DNA of 64,000 nucleotides, taken from the NCBI GenBank assembly GCA_030323885.1, contig CM059187.1, forward strand, positions 130,020,424 to 130,084,423, written 5' to 3'. A program made the position numbers and the translations under genes. Positions 25,701 to 40,193 of the stretch are shown here, piece by piece. Every line of letters starts with the position of its first letter. Position 1 is the first letter of the stretch. Source of the stretch: Branchipolynoe longqiensis. Taxonomy: Eukaryota; Annelida; Polychaeta; Phyllodocida; Polynoidae. The notes under the pieces were generated by a model that ran no database searches, had not been told where the DNA came from, and saw only the letters and a list, made by a program, of their open reading frames with translations.

Positions 25701-28700
25701 ACTACTAAAGATACCCATGGGGTAATCAGTCTAATGGCGCTGGACAGATCAGTCCCTACTTAGCGGGTTGAAGCTCAAATAGATCAATTTAATTGCAATG
25801 TGGTTGATATTTCTGAAATATGAATAGTTGGTTAAAATATATCGGACATTCATGTATGCATGGCCACATAAGGTGATCGGATCTTTAATGCTGAATAGTC
25901 CAATGAGAGCATCAATTTGTCTAAACGAAGTACATTAGCTAGAATTGACTACACGTCCAAATTAGATAGTGGTGTAATTATTAAACTTGTGTTGCTGGAT
26001 AGGGACAACTAAAACAATTTAATTGAACCTGCTACTGCTGAAGCATACGGTGCTAAACATCTCGGTGTGCACGACAAATGTAATTTTGCATGTTTTCACT
26101 TCAAATATCTCCAAAGTTAGCCGTTTATAATAAAGGTTACTTCAAGCTAAAGTAAAGTAGATTATAAAGGTCAACCTAGCATTTATATCTTTAAAAACAC
26201 AAAACAAACATGGCACAAAACCATAGGATTATGCGACTTTAAGCTACCATAATTGATCCAAAGAACCTTTACCTCACAACATACCGAATGGAAAAAAACA
26301 ACCCCTCCGATGGTTGGAAACCTATGTACCCCTACTGAAATAGCCTATTTTACCTCACAACATACCGAATGGAAAAAACAACCCCTCCGATGGTTGGAAA
26401 CCTATGTACCCCTACTGCAATAGCCTATTTTACCTCACAACATACCGAATGGAAAAAAACAACCCCTCCGATGGTTGGAAACCTATGTACCCCTACTGAA
26501 ATAGCCTATTTTACCTCACAACATACCGAATGGAAAGAAAAACACTCTCCGATGGTTGGAAACCTATGTACCCCTACTGAAATAGCCTATTTTACCTCAC
26601 AACATACCGAATGGAAAGAAAAACACTCTCCGATGGTTGGAAACCTATGTACCTCTACTGAAATAGCCTATTTTACCTCACAACATACCGAATGGAAAAA
26701 ACAACCCCTCCGATGGTTGGAAACCTATGTACCCCTACTGCAATAGCCTAAATTTGTTATCAACTTCTATTTAAATTCCAAGCACGCCAACCGCTACTGG
26801 TTACTTCTGAAACATCCATTCTGTGTACATTGTTGAACCTGATCCTTTACTAACTAGTCAATTTGTCGTCTGGCATCTGAAGTGATGGGTGAGTGACACT
26901 TGACCAACACACCCCATGAGCATCCCCTAGTTTGATCACTGTCTAAGCAAATGACGCATTCTGCACTTGTGTGTGTGCAAAACCCCCTTTGTAGCATTAG
27001 ATGTACCGACACCACACATGCACTCACCGGAAACCATCACAGCGTTCAACTTGGTATGTGGTTTCATAGCGTAGGCGTCCAACAGAATGCTCGTACACTA
27101 TTGAGGTTGTTGTTTGTTGTTGACAGAAAAAAAACACTTCTTAACAAATGTATTGGTCCGATCCAACCACTCTACTCACATGCTCACATCTATGTGGCTT
27201 TCACGTGGATAGTCTTTTTTTAAACGTGTTTTCTTTTATATGTACTTAAAAAAGTTCTGTTGTTGATGGAATGGCTTCTTTTCAGTTTGAATTTGATCTT
27301 AAATTTAAAGAATCATTTAAGAAAAAATAAAATGACCAATGCCATCTTGATTTCACTGATCTTATGCCTCAATCCCGAGATATTAACAGATTTTGCTACC
27401 ACTGTCATGGTATATATAGTATTATATGAATATCTCATAGTCTATCATTGTTTGAAAGCTTAAGCCAAGTCAGCCATTTCAACTGCTGTACTCCTAAAGG
27501 CCCTGTCACATTACGGCGTATGGCGTTAGCGTATGCCGGCGTATGCGGTTTTCGACCCATACACCGTCATACGCCGTCATACGCACGAGGTCCCAGCGGC
27601 ATCTGAAGCATACGCCGAGCCTATGCCTAACCTAGCCTATGGCGGCGTATTCAAAGCGTATCCCGACCTATGCGCGGCGTACTGTGATGAGGTTTGACAG
27701 TTGTGATTGACAAGTTCAGCGTATGCCCAACCTATGCGTAACCTATGTCGGCATACGCATAGCATATGTCAAGCGTATGAGCAGCGTATGAGCCATACGC
27801 CGCCATATGCCGAAAATTTTTGAGCATGCTCAAACAAAATTTGGACGGACGCGCGTATGAGGGCGTATGACGGCATATGCATAGCGTATGCGAAGCGTAT
27901 GACGGCGTATGGGTCTAAAATCCATACGCTAACGCCATACACCGTAGTGTGACACCACTTTTACAGAATGTTGGGGGTATGCAAGAGACACCCGGCGGGT
28001 GTCAATCCAGCGTACGCCCAACCTATGCCGATGTACCCCTAACCTTTGCGTAACCTATGCCGGCGTATGCATAGTGTATGCCTAGCGTATGAGCAGCGTA
28101 TGATCCATACGCTGCCATATGCTGAAAACTTTGAGCAAGGAAACAGGCTTGTTGGAGGATCGGCGTATGTGTAGCGTATGGTGGCGTATACCGACGTATA
28201 TGATGTAATGCGCTCACGCCGCCGTACGCTCCCGCAAAAAAAACCTAATGTGACAGCCCCTTAAGTCTACATCATTAGCAACAGAGAATTTTAAGTATTA
28301 TAAAAGGAGATCGAGAATGAATAGCATGGTTAATAAAACTAGCTTTAGCATTGTTACCGTGTACCTGTAAGTAGAGAATACACTTATATTCAAGGTAACA
28401 GCCACTCACAGAGCAAGTCTGTCACCACGCCTCGTTAATCACGCCACGAAAGCCAATCAATTATGAATGAACTGCACTATTGATCAACTATTTATATCCT
28501 ATTGACAGAGCAACATGCGTAGCATCTTAAATTCTTTACTCTTTAGAAACTCTCTTGGTTAAAACTTATCCGTTTTGCTAATGTTACTGCTTATGATAAT
28601 GACCTTTGAACCCGATCGGGACTTTGTATTTATGGTATTATAACTGAACACAAAGACACAACGCAATAGAAATGGTATTTGGAATAAGGTCAATTATCCT

Positions 28701-31700
28701 CTGTAAATACCGGACGCGGTGGCCGAATGGTTAGAGCGCGGACCTCCCGTGCGGGAGATCGTGAAGTCGGTTCCCGGTCAAGACATTTTTAGACATTAGA
28801 CATTTTTATATCCACAATTTCCATACATTATTCCTCAAACATATATACTATTCTGTTAACAATAGAAATTGCAGGAACAGTAACCATTAATGGTTGTCTT
28901 CCCACTGCCCTTTATAAACAAAATAATCGCGTCAAACCAATGACTTATAAAATTGATACTTGTTGCTTCCTAGCCTGGCCCTTGGCATTAATAGGATAGG
29001 ACAACAACTGATTAGCTCAGTGTCAGGATAATGTGACTGAGTGGGATATCACATCATGGTGCCAGCGACCTGATTTCGCAGTGGGGCAGCACTATAAAGT
29101 TGACATGAGTGTGCACTCTCACAAGTCGGTACCCGTCCTGATATGACCTTGAGGTGTTGCAAGGACGTAAAACTCCAACAACCAACCATCCGATCCTCTG
29201 TAAAGATATTGCCATTGCACTGCCGACGATTGACAGCCTCATATGGCGTTTGTCGAGAATGAGTGCAGCTCATCCAAAGCAGTTATAGATCTTGGGAGCT
29301 GAATGCGGAATTAAATAATTCATTCATATATTGTTATTTTCGCTGGATAATTCCTCACATACACATGCAGCGGTTCACGTATTGTTGTTTCTTTGTTATT
29401 TTGTGAATGATATTTAAAGGGACTCTTCGCTACAATCATTATACATATGCCATATAATCTACTTATGTTAAAGCTGCATAGTCCGATGAAAACATAAAAT
29501 TTTCAAAACCAAAATAATTATCTAGATTTGATTCTACGTATCTAACTTAGATGCTGGTGCACTTATTAAACATTTGTCGTCACATATAAGGGGATAGTGA
29601 GTCAATTAATAGAACCTGTTACTGCAGAAGCCTATGGTGTCAGAGTTTTGGCAAGCTTGCCAAAATTAATTTAGCATATTTCCATTTCAAATATCTCAGA
29701 ATTTAGTGATTTAAAATAAAAGTTACTTCAAACTAAAGTAAGGTAGATTATAATGAACAACCTAATATGTTTATCTCAGAAAATGTCAGAAACTCAAAAC
29801 CATCGGACTATGCAACTTTAATATAAATATGGGCTCGCCGTGAATCTGGCCTTTGCTGCCGACCCGGTGTTAAACAACCACCAATCGATCGATCAATCAA
29901 TCAAATCAAATAAATAGTGTAGTAGTCTAGACTGACCTCTCAGCCAAAGAGCCACATAGATAAGTGGGGGTGATTGCATCAGGGACTCTAGGTAGTGGAA
30001 TCAGCCCCAGAATGGAAAGATGTCTGGGTTCGAATCCTGCTCTAAGCACAATATTTCCGATTGCCATCTCCCCTGCGACAATATCTTGCCATCACTTGTG
30101 ATGTTATTATTTACAATTTATTTTAATTGATTGAATTGTGTTTATTATTAACAAGCTACACTTATGCAAACAAAGTAGCTGGTGCATATATGTAGGCCGA
30201 CATGAGTGGTATCTAGTAGCATAATATCCAATCTAGTCACTCACACGTCTTAAACATTTCATCTACACTGCCTCACCGCCAACTCCCTGCACTCGCACCC
30301 ATTTTTCAGTCTTGCACACATATATACTCAGGGAAGAAAGATCTCCGGGATTTCGCGGATTTCCGGGATTCTTGCAGTACCTACTGTAATCCTACAGCAC
30401 GATCAACGTACAGGCACTACTAATACGTTGTTCTACGCTACAGCACCATCAGCGTATACTAATATGTGATGCAGATGCCACAGCACTATCAATACTACTA
30501 ATAAATGCTTCAAATGCAGCGACAACATTTTCCGGGGGGTACGAAAGCATGGTGGAGAGATGAGTTTCTTTTACCGTGATCGTATAGTGGGACTCAGAGT
30601 AGCTATTACTCTGAGTCAGACTCTTCAGACTCAAAGCCAAGGAAATCTGAAGCACTGGTGGTGGCTACTGAAGCATTGCTGGTGGAAGGCTAGGGTTCAG
30701 AAAATAACTAGTTCTCTTAAAGTGCGCAAATGTTCAGATATTCACTCTAGCGGATTGTGTCCGTTGGATCAAGAATCCGTTGCATTGGTGTCCGTTGGAT
30801 CGAGGTTCATCTGTATATATATTTCACTGTGTATAGTGTAAGACTGACTATATATGTACCATTCCCAATAGCCGATGTTTACTTTTTGTGCTGGAGGGTC
30901 GTTAAACAAACAGACTATATACACACCTAAATTACATATGACTATTATTTGTATATTAGTGTAATACTGGCTATGTCTATATATATAATATGTATATATA
31001 TGTATATATATAATGAAGTTATGGGAATATAAACAGAGACACTCAACTATAAGGGTCTAGTTCACATTTCTGCCATGGCAGCACCACATGCAAGTAGAAT
31101 TTCTCTCCAATTAACCGGCACCCACAGCCGGATTATGTATGTGTATAATTATTTTACAAGGCAATTAATTGCTTATTCTGGATCTATTGGTAGGCTTCTT
31201 CTTAAAATTATATTAAATCATGAGGTAAATTTTGCATTTCCTTGTGTTTAGATTTCACAACCCAGCTGAGGAAAAGTCAATAGGCCACGATGTTGTTCCA
31301 CCTCTAAGTGATGATGTGCAACTGTCTGTGGAGGAGTACCGCAGTAAACTCTATGAGGCAAGTACCTTAACTCATGTATATTAGTGTCAGTAAGTCAGGT
31401 AAGTGCCGATCTCCTATAGATTACCACACTTCCACTGGGTGCGGTGGCCGAATCGGTAGAGGGCATGCCTCGCGTGCGAGAGATCGAGAGTTCAGTTCCC
31501 GGTCGAGTCAAATCAAATCAATGACTTATAAAATTGATACTTGTCGCTTCCTAGCCTGGCGCTCGGCATTAATAGAACAGGGCAAGGACTGGTTAGCTCA
31601 GTGTCAGGATAATGTGACTGAGTGGGATATTGGGTCATGATGCTGATGGCTTGATTTCCCAGGGTGGCAGCACTATAAAGGCACCATGAATGCACGCTGT

Positions 31701-34700
31701 CACAAGTCAGTACCTGATCTGTTATGACCTTAGATGTTGCCAGGACGTAAAACTCCAACAACCAACCAACACACACACTTCCCATCATGGAAGAGATATC
31801 GGTTCGAGTCCTAGCTTAGGCATGCATTTCCGTTGTCAAAACCTACAGGGTCTAAATCCTAGTTTAGACATGTCTTTCAATTATCCCAGAAATTCTGTAT
31901 TCGAGTCCTGGTTTAGCGTGTATATCTATTGTTGCAACCCTACTCAGCACTATATTGATTATATTTATTCCAAATACGATTCACCTGACGCGGTGGCCGA
32001 ATAGGTAGAGCGCAGACTTCCCGTGTGGAAGATCGGGAGTTCGAAAACCCGGTTGAGTCAATGACATACACAATTGATACTTGTGGCTACCTAGCCTGGA
32101 ACCCGGCATTACTAGGATAGGGCAAGGGCTGGTTAGCTCAGTATCATGTTGTTTGTTGTTGTTTGTTTGTTGTTGTTACGTCCTAGCAACATCTAAGGTC
32201 ATATCAGGACGGGTGCTACATCTAAGCTCAGTGTCAGGATAATGTGACTGAGTGGGATATCGGGTCATGATGTCAGCAGCCTGATCTCCCAGTGGGACCG
32301 CACTATAAAGTCGCCATGAGTGCACACTGTCACAAGTCGGTACCCGGACTAATATGCCCATAGATGTTGCTAGGATGTAACAAATCCAACAAACAAACAA
32401 AACATGCGATTCATATGCACAAACATCTAAGCATCATATAATCCATGAACGTGGTTTAATATATGTCAATTTCCTTCTACTGATAAGTAGCTTATGATAA
32501 CTAGAAGTTCTAGTTATCATAAACTACTTATCAAAATTATACGAAATCCGGATTTTCTTATACGATTGCAATATACAAACTAAAGTATGTATTGTACACA
32601 AATTAATATTTATTTTTTAAGTGATATTGCAATAATAAAATTAAGCTTGTTTTTATTGTATTATTTACTAGTTAAATAGGCTTTCTTTGAGGAAATATGT
32701 GTTTACTTTAGACTGATAAATCAGTATATTGGTTTAGGTCGTGAAAATTAAAAAGCCAAGCAGAAGATCAAGGAATATGATGAAAGTGAGTGTAGCTGTA
32801 AAGACGTTTGTTACCATTTGTGCACATGTTCTTCGTTTGTTTAATACATTTTGACCTGATATGTGCATGATACGATGGTTTCAGTGTTGGATTTATGCAT
32901 TAAAAGTGCTATTTTTGAACTACTGCCCGATCCCTGACCGACTGCCTGCAACCCAAGCCCACTACCCCATCTTCACACAACCAACCGGCTCACCAGGCTG
33001 CTCCAACAACAAAGAACAATAAAACACATTATAAGACCCAGGGTCCAACACTACCCGTAACATATCATAATAATATTTGCATAAATATATTATTTATACT
33101 ACACATAATTATTAAAGTGTAATAATAGATTTTTATTCAGAGGGCAATCGTAATGGTACATTTACACTCATGAACCAACACTGAACTTTTAGAAGGAAAG
33201 ATAATGTTATCATGTTTGTGTTTAAACACTAAGAGATTTCACCCCAATAGGAAATCAAGGAACGTTGCCTTTTGTCCCGATAGAGAAAATAGCCAGAACT
33301 TAATAAGAAAATTAATTATGTTCACCCTTCAATTGTGTCAATATCAGAGGTCTGAAAATGTTAGCCTTTGTAATTGAATTTTCAAAATTCTCTCAACCCA
33401 TTCTTGTTCCCTCTTCTGTTTTCCTTAATCTATTCATTATTTGAAACATGCAAATTTTTACTCATCCAGTCAGATATTATTCCAAGTTTCTGTGTCTAGA
33501 ATCAAATCATATGGCAAACGTGCCCTCTGTAATATATATGGTGTGGGCGGTTAAAAATCCATTGGATCGGTCAAAATGTAGACTCAGGCTTTATATCGAC
33601 CAATCGTCTAATGGTGAAAACAAGACTATTCAGACTTATCCATGATAGGCAGTATAAATATTCAATTAAAAAAAACGGAGAAAAAGAAAGGTGACAATAA
33701 GATAGTTTGTGTGTGGTTATTTTCAGATGATTATGCAAAAGAAGTTGGAGCGCCGTCGGCGCCGGCGAGGTGAGTCTGAAGAGCGGGGCGTGGAGCTGGG
33801 CAAGAACAGTAAGGAGGAAATATCGTCAACTGCCACCTCCCCGCAGGACAAGACCCCGTCCCCCTCCAGCAGTCCGAATCACGGGGAAGGGAAGCTGTCA
33901 CCGGAGAAGGCCTCTCCACTCGGGCACAGACCAGCGTCGGAAAATAAGGAACAGACTCGATCAAGTATGTGCTTTTTAAATACATAGTTCTTATTCAAGC
34001 ATTACCCGTACTTTGATTACAAAATACAGGGATGAAAGATTTCCGCGATTTCGCGGATTTCCGCGATTTTTGTTTTATAATCGCAGATTAACTTATTACA
34101 AAATGCCAGTGATACTATAGATGCAGTTGGTCAGTCAGAATGCGGGGGTAGAGCATCTTGATATGAGCTTGTATGTTACTAGGATGTAAAACTGAAGTAA
34201 ACAAGTAAAAAAAAAAGTAAGGAGCAGATTTCCGCAAAAACGTGGAAAATATTCCATAGGCTTAGTTAGCACTGGCAGGGAATCGCGGGAAATTCCTGAA
34301 AGTTAGCTTTCAATTTCATGCAGTGCTCTCCAAGCATAGGTTTTGCACATTACGGGCTCTGCCTGGAGAGCATTCTGCTGTCATTAATGGGCCTGTTTTT
34401 CTATTGTCGCCCACCTCACCATCGATTTCCGCTTTTTTTCTTCCCATACCACTTTCATCCCTGAAAATGGCAGAATTCGATGAAACTGTAATCTTGTCTA
34501 AGCAAAAGCACTCGTCTACATTTGATCATACATTGCTACATACCCAAGTTAGATACTGGTGCACTCAATAAAGATTTATATAGAAGGAATATTAAGTTTA
34601 TTTAATATAACCTGCCAATGCTGAAGGTTATGTTGTCCAACATTTCAGCGTGCAACCACAAATTATTTGTCATATTTTTATTTCAAATATTTCTTAAAGT

Positions 34701-37700
34701 CAATCAGTTTTAAACCGAGTTACTCCAAACTAAATAAAAGTTAAAATTATAGCTCAAACTAAATTAATGTTATAATTATAGCGATCAATGTTATATGGAT
34801 TATGGAACTTTAATTGGGGATGGGGCGGACGTGACGAACTGAAATCAGCGACAACCAGTTGTAGTTGTGCCTGTGGTGCCTAGTTGCAGTGTGACCCCCC
34901 CCCCCCACACACACACACATTCTGACCCCCCCCCCCCTACTTAAGTGTACACATGGGCGGAGTCGGGTGTCTACCCAGCTCACCTTCATTGAGGCACGAT
35001 TAGAGACACGCCCACCGCGCCTATCTTCCAATCACTGCCTTCATAGGTGATCCGCCTGTCGTCCACGTGACAGTACTCGTGGCCCATTCTCTTTGCCACG
35101 TGACTCAGTCTCACGACAACATTCTTCCGCCCTGTCCTCAACCCGGGGAGATGGTTGAGTGTGTAGGGCAGCCGCCGCTTCCCATGCGGTGGCTTGTGGG
35201 GTCAATTCTTGGCCGAGTTAAACCCAAAACCTTACAAAATGGACATTCGTTGCTACCTTGCTTAGTAGTGCTAATAGAGGGAGTGCATGTGATGTCATCA
35301 CTTAGCAGTTAGCCATCTTGGAGTACACTTAATACCACCTATGGCGCCCCCTGTCATATACCAAGAACACTACAGCCACCATTGGGCCTACCTTATAGTT
35401 AGGGCTGCCCAAGTGTGTGGCGCCACCTAGTGGGTACTGCCTGAACCTATCTAATTCTTCAACAAAGCATTCAAAGTGTCAACATACTGCGCTTTTGCAA
35501 CGATGTGAGGCTACATGATTTAAAAAATGCTTCCCCTCCATCAAAAAACCCTTTTCCCCCCAACTTTTGAGGCCAAACTGCTCAAAACAGTGACAAATAA
35601 ACCAAGAAATCGGTAAATAAACACAATGTAAGCACTTCCAAGCCTTGCATATGTAATCCAATATGGCCACCGGAAGTTGCCTCGTGACGTCATTACACCC
35701 CCTCTATATGTCAGGGCACGGAATGGTTGGCTCGGTGACTAAGTCAGATATTAAGTGACTGGGTCAGATATTGGCTCATGGTGCTGGTAGCGCAGAATCC
35801 CAGTCAGGGCAGCTATACAAAGTTGCAATGAGTGCGGGCTGTAACAAGTCCTGATGTTACCTTTAATGTTGCTAGGGCGATACTGGTGCACTTATTATGC
35901 TTTCGTTGCTGAATATTAGGTAATAATACTAAGTCAATTTAATAGAACTTGTTACTGCTGAAGCCTATAACTGAGTTTTGACGTGCATACCAACATTAAA
36001 TATAGCATATTTACACTTCAAATACCTCCAAAGTTAGCCATTAAAAATATCAGTTAGTTACTTCATTTCAGTTTGAAGTAAACTTTGGGGCTAACCTTTA
36101 AATCAATCTCTAAATCAATTTGAATGTGCACACCGAAATGCTGAGTTTTCTGTTGAAGCATTTTCAAGAACGAAGGGGTAGGTAGACCATCTTGATATGA
36201 GCTTAGATGTTACTAGGATGTAAAACTGAAATCAACAAATAAGAGTAAGGAGCAGATTTCCTCAAAAACGTGGAAATTATCCCATAGGCTTAGCATTGTC
36301 ATTGAATCGCGGAAATTTCAGGGAAGTCATGTTTCATGCAGTACTCTCCAAGCATAGAACAGGAGTATTAAAGTCGCCCGGTATACCTTTCCGGGGAAAA
36401 CAAACAAACGCGGAATCGTTCTAAGTTTGTTTCACATGGTGGTGCATGCTTAGTACTGAACTTTTCCACTTGGTGGTGTAGAGTGACGTAGATTGGTCAT
36501 GTGACAGCTGTTCTTGTGAAAATGCCTGGTGGTGTAGAGTGACGTAGATTGGAGATGTGAAAACTGAGGTATTTTCAATTGTCTAACATATTTCACATTA
36601 AAGCAAATATATTTCCTGTTTGAACTACTCTAAAGAAAATTGAAAATACCTAAGTTTTTACTCTCCCATCCATTTTCAAAACAACAGCTGCCAGCTACAG
36701 GCCCAGCCTCAGCACTGACCCACTTCTCACCCAGCCTCAGCACTCTCCCTGACCCAGTTCAGGTGCAGTGAGTCTACAACTCTCCCCCCACATATCTAGT
36801 TATATATATACATAAAAACTAAGCAGAGTTGTGCTTGGAGAGCATTTGTCTGAGTACGGTTCCCGTCGCCACAAGATATACCGGGCCACTTTAAACTGCC
36901 ACAAATTGTTTAATAAGTGCACCAATAGCTAAGTTGTATATTCAGTATCAAATCTAGGTATCTGTTTTGGATTAGAAAATTTGATGCTTTGATCGGATCA
37001 TGCAACTTTACATGGATGTTTGTATGCGTATTTCTAGAAGTTGCATTTAGCCGGTCTGCACAAACCGCGACGTCTGGTGTCACACACCAAAACAAAGCAA
37101 AAACACAGTACCTAGTCAGGCAACGGAGTATGGAGAATATATCACATGCGGTAAGTTGTCATGGCTCTTCTCATTAAACACAACCTATTGTTTGTTATTC
37201 ATGTGTGTATATATGAATATTCATATATATACAATTGTATATCTATGTATAATTATATATAATAATTATATGTGTGCTCTATAATCTATTATGGGGATAT
37301 AAACCCACACACTACCACCTTCAATTATATATGTATCGTTAAATTGCGAACCACAGCTAGTGTATGTAATATGTAACTATATTATATGTAATACTATATA
37401 TAATAATATTATATATAATTTTATATATAAAATTTATATAGAATTCCATTTTGCGATACAATGCATTCGATTTAATTGATATTTTCTTTTTCTTTTGAAA
37501 ACGAAAGAGAACAAGTTCATGCGCTCTATGATCTAATAGCAAATTTAGCTAACTGGACGTTCAGATTTGGAGGCGAAAGAAAATATATTAAAATTGTATG
37601 CCCTTTACTTAGAAAAATCTGTGAATTGGATTAAGGGGGACATATGATATTATTTTACCAATTCTCGACTTTCAGACAAAGCAAAAGAAAAATGTGACCG

Positions 37701-38558
37701 AAAAGGTGGGATGTGATCTACTTAAAACTTTGAAGATTTTTTTTCACATCACAAGTATTAACACTGTGCATGGGTATTTCTACAGATTAAAGAGCATGAA
37801 ACTCAGGCCTCACAGTCTTTATCATTAATTATATATTGTTCCACTTCCTCTACTTCACCTGGTGAGCCTAAATGTTTTTGTAATGTATTTGAACACTACC
37901 TATTGGACAATCTGAAAGTTTCTTTTAGAAATATCCCCGTTCACTCTAGTGGTATCCCCGCATCGCCTTTATGCACACAGGCTTTTATATACACACACCA
38001 CGCAGCAAACAACGCACACACCACACACTTCCTCCACATACTTCCTTGACAAACAGACACAGACACATTTTCTTGTTGCTATTCGCACGACGAAATCACG
38101 AAACCGGATGTAAACAAATAGATTACAAAAGGCGACACTTGAGAATTATTTGGGATAATTATTTGATCTAACAAAGACTTCATGTTATTTTGGAGAATCT
38201 ATTATTGAAAAATCCTTCAATATAATTAGAAACTGGCCTTGCCAATCAGTGATTGATGTGACCCGGTGAGTTCAAATAGACTGGAAAATATTACTCACAT
38301 TTAAACGGCATTTAAGAAAAATGATATAGCAACTTATAGATAACTGACATAATCACAACATAACCTTTGTGATTAGTAGAAATCTCTTTCTGATCCCATA
38401 GCGGAGGTTATCCTTACTGTGGTGGTGGTGGTGGTGCTGGTGCTGGTGCTGGTGCTGGTGCTGCTGCTGCTGCTGCTGCTGGTGCTGCTGCTGCTGCTGT
38501 AGGTCGTCGTCGTGGTTGAAGGTGGTGGTGTAGGTTATGGGGATGGTGATAGTGGTGG

Positions 38559-38615
<57 letters not shown>

Positions 38616-38685
38616 AGGTCGTCGTCGTGGTTGAAGGTGGTGGTGTAGGTTATGGGGATGGTGATAGTGGTGGTGGTGGTGGTGG

Positions 38686-38760
<75 letters not shown>

Positions 38761-39156
38761 AGGTCGTCGTCGTGGTTGAAGGTGGTGGTGTAGGTTGTGT
38801 ATGCCGTGGGGTGTGGGGGATTGAAGTGGGGTGGTGGAGGTGATAATAGTAGAGACGGGATGGTGATAGTGGTGGTGGTGGTGGTTGTGTATGCCGTGGG
38901 GTGTGGGGGATTGAAGTGGGGTGGTGGAGGTGATAATAGTAGAGACGGGATGGAAACTGATGGTGGTGGTGGGGTGGCAGGTGCTGGGGTTAGTATTATG
39001 GAGGCAGGGGGGGGGGGGGGGGGGGAGGGAGAGCGCGGGGGAGGTAGAGACGGCAGAGAAACTAGGATGGTCAATCAGGCTGTTTTTAAAATGTTGCCAA
39101 TGTTAAAGCAGCGAAAATAAACCATTTTAATCAATGACAATACAAAAGAAAACCCT

Positions 39157-39197
<41 letters not shown>

Positions 39198-40122
39198 ACA
39201 CACGCGCACGCACACACACACCCGCATGCGCGCGCGCACACACACGCGCACGCATACGCACACACAAACCCCACCAAAGTACAATCACCCCAAGATACAA
39301 ACTAAAACAAATACAGAACAAGTGAGGTTGAACATCAATTGCTCGAGCTTCATTATATTAATATGGTGGTGCATTCACTTTGGTTCGCATTATAATTCCC
39401 CGGCATGCATTGCAAACTGCAATACAACCTCGGACACTACACGCACCTTGTGGCGGCACTGACTGCTTTGTTTGTTGGTCCCGATTGTACCAATACAGCT
39501 ACCGGCGAACATGGAGGCCTCCGAACAAGTGAGAATCCCCTCCTGCTTGTCAGTTGCATCGCGTACCATGTCATCGTACAGGCGGCCAGGCCTCCTCCCC
39601 CCACTCTCCTACTCTTCCTTGTCTGCTATGTGCACCTCGGCCACTGGTGATGACATGGTACCTCAGCCTCCTGTCCTCATCTGTGTGAACCCATTGCTTG
39701 GTCGCCGATATCTGAAACACACACATCTATCGAATAAGCAGTAATTGGTCAATTTAGGGTCGGGGTTTGAAGCACTAGTATTCCCTGAGGCGAGTATCGC
39801 CTCACCGCAAAGGGTACAATAGCCTCAAAGCCATTATGAGCAGCTATATTGGGTTTATTAAATATGCCTTTAGCTCTCAAATCACTCGAGTCAGAGAAAT
39901 TTTTTAATTTGGTAGAATCAGAAATATCTATATATTTCAACCTATAGCTGGCCTTAGCAAAATACATATGTGATATTAGACTTGAACCAGTCTGATATCA
40001 CTTTCATCGGACTGGGCAGGTCGGTGGGCATTGCAATGGATGTCACCTTTTGACATGACCTTTATCTGTCATCATGTTATCGGCACGATTTAGGCATTTA
40101 ATCAATATACACACATTCTTTA

Positions 40123-40193
<71 letters not shown>

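Larger units (their letters stand above)
31358..33726 (+). other. MAPK15: GC-AG intron of MAPK15
   Basis: The donor is GCAAGTACC at 31358 and the acceptor TTTTCAG at 33720-33726. The intron holds two SINE copies, a decayed SINE piece and a 51-base palindrome. Confidence 0.8.

Noticed and set aside
28709..28790. Possible functional tRNA gene
   Set aside because: The tRNA-like head is part of the dispersed SINE and does not form a complete cloverleaf with a paired acceptor stem.
38535..39074. Minus-strand ORF with long Gln, His and Ala runs
   Set aside because: It is produced by the CTG/GTG microsatellite read in three frames, with no conserved domain or splice context.
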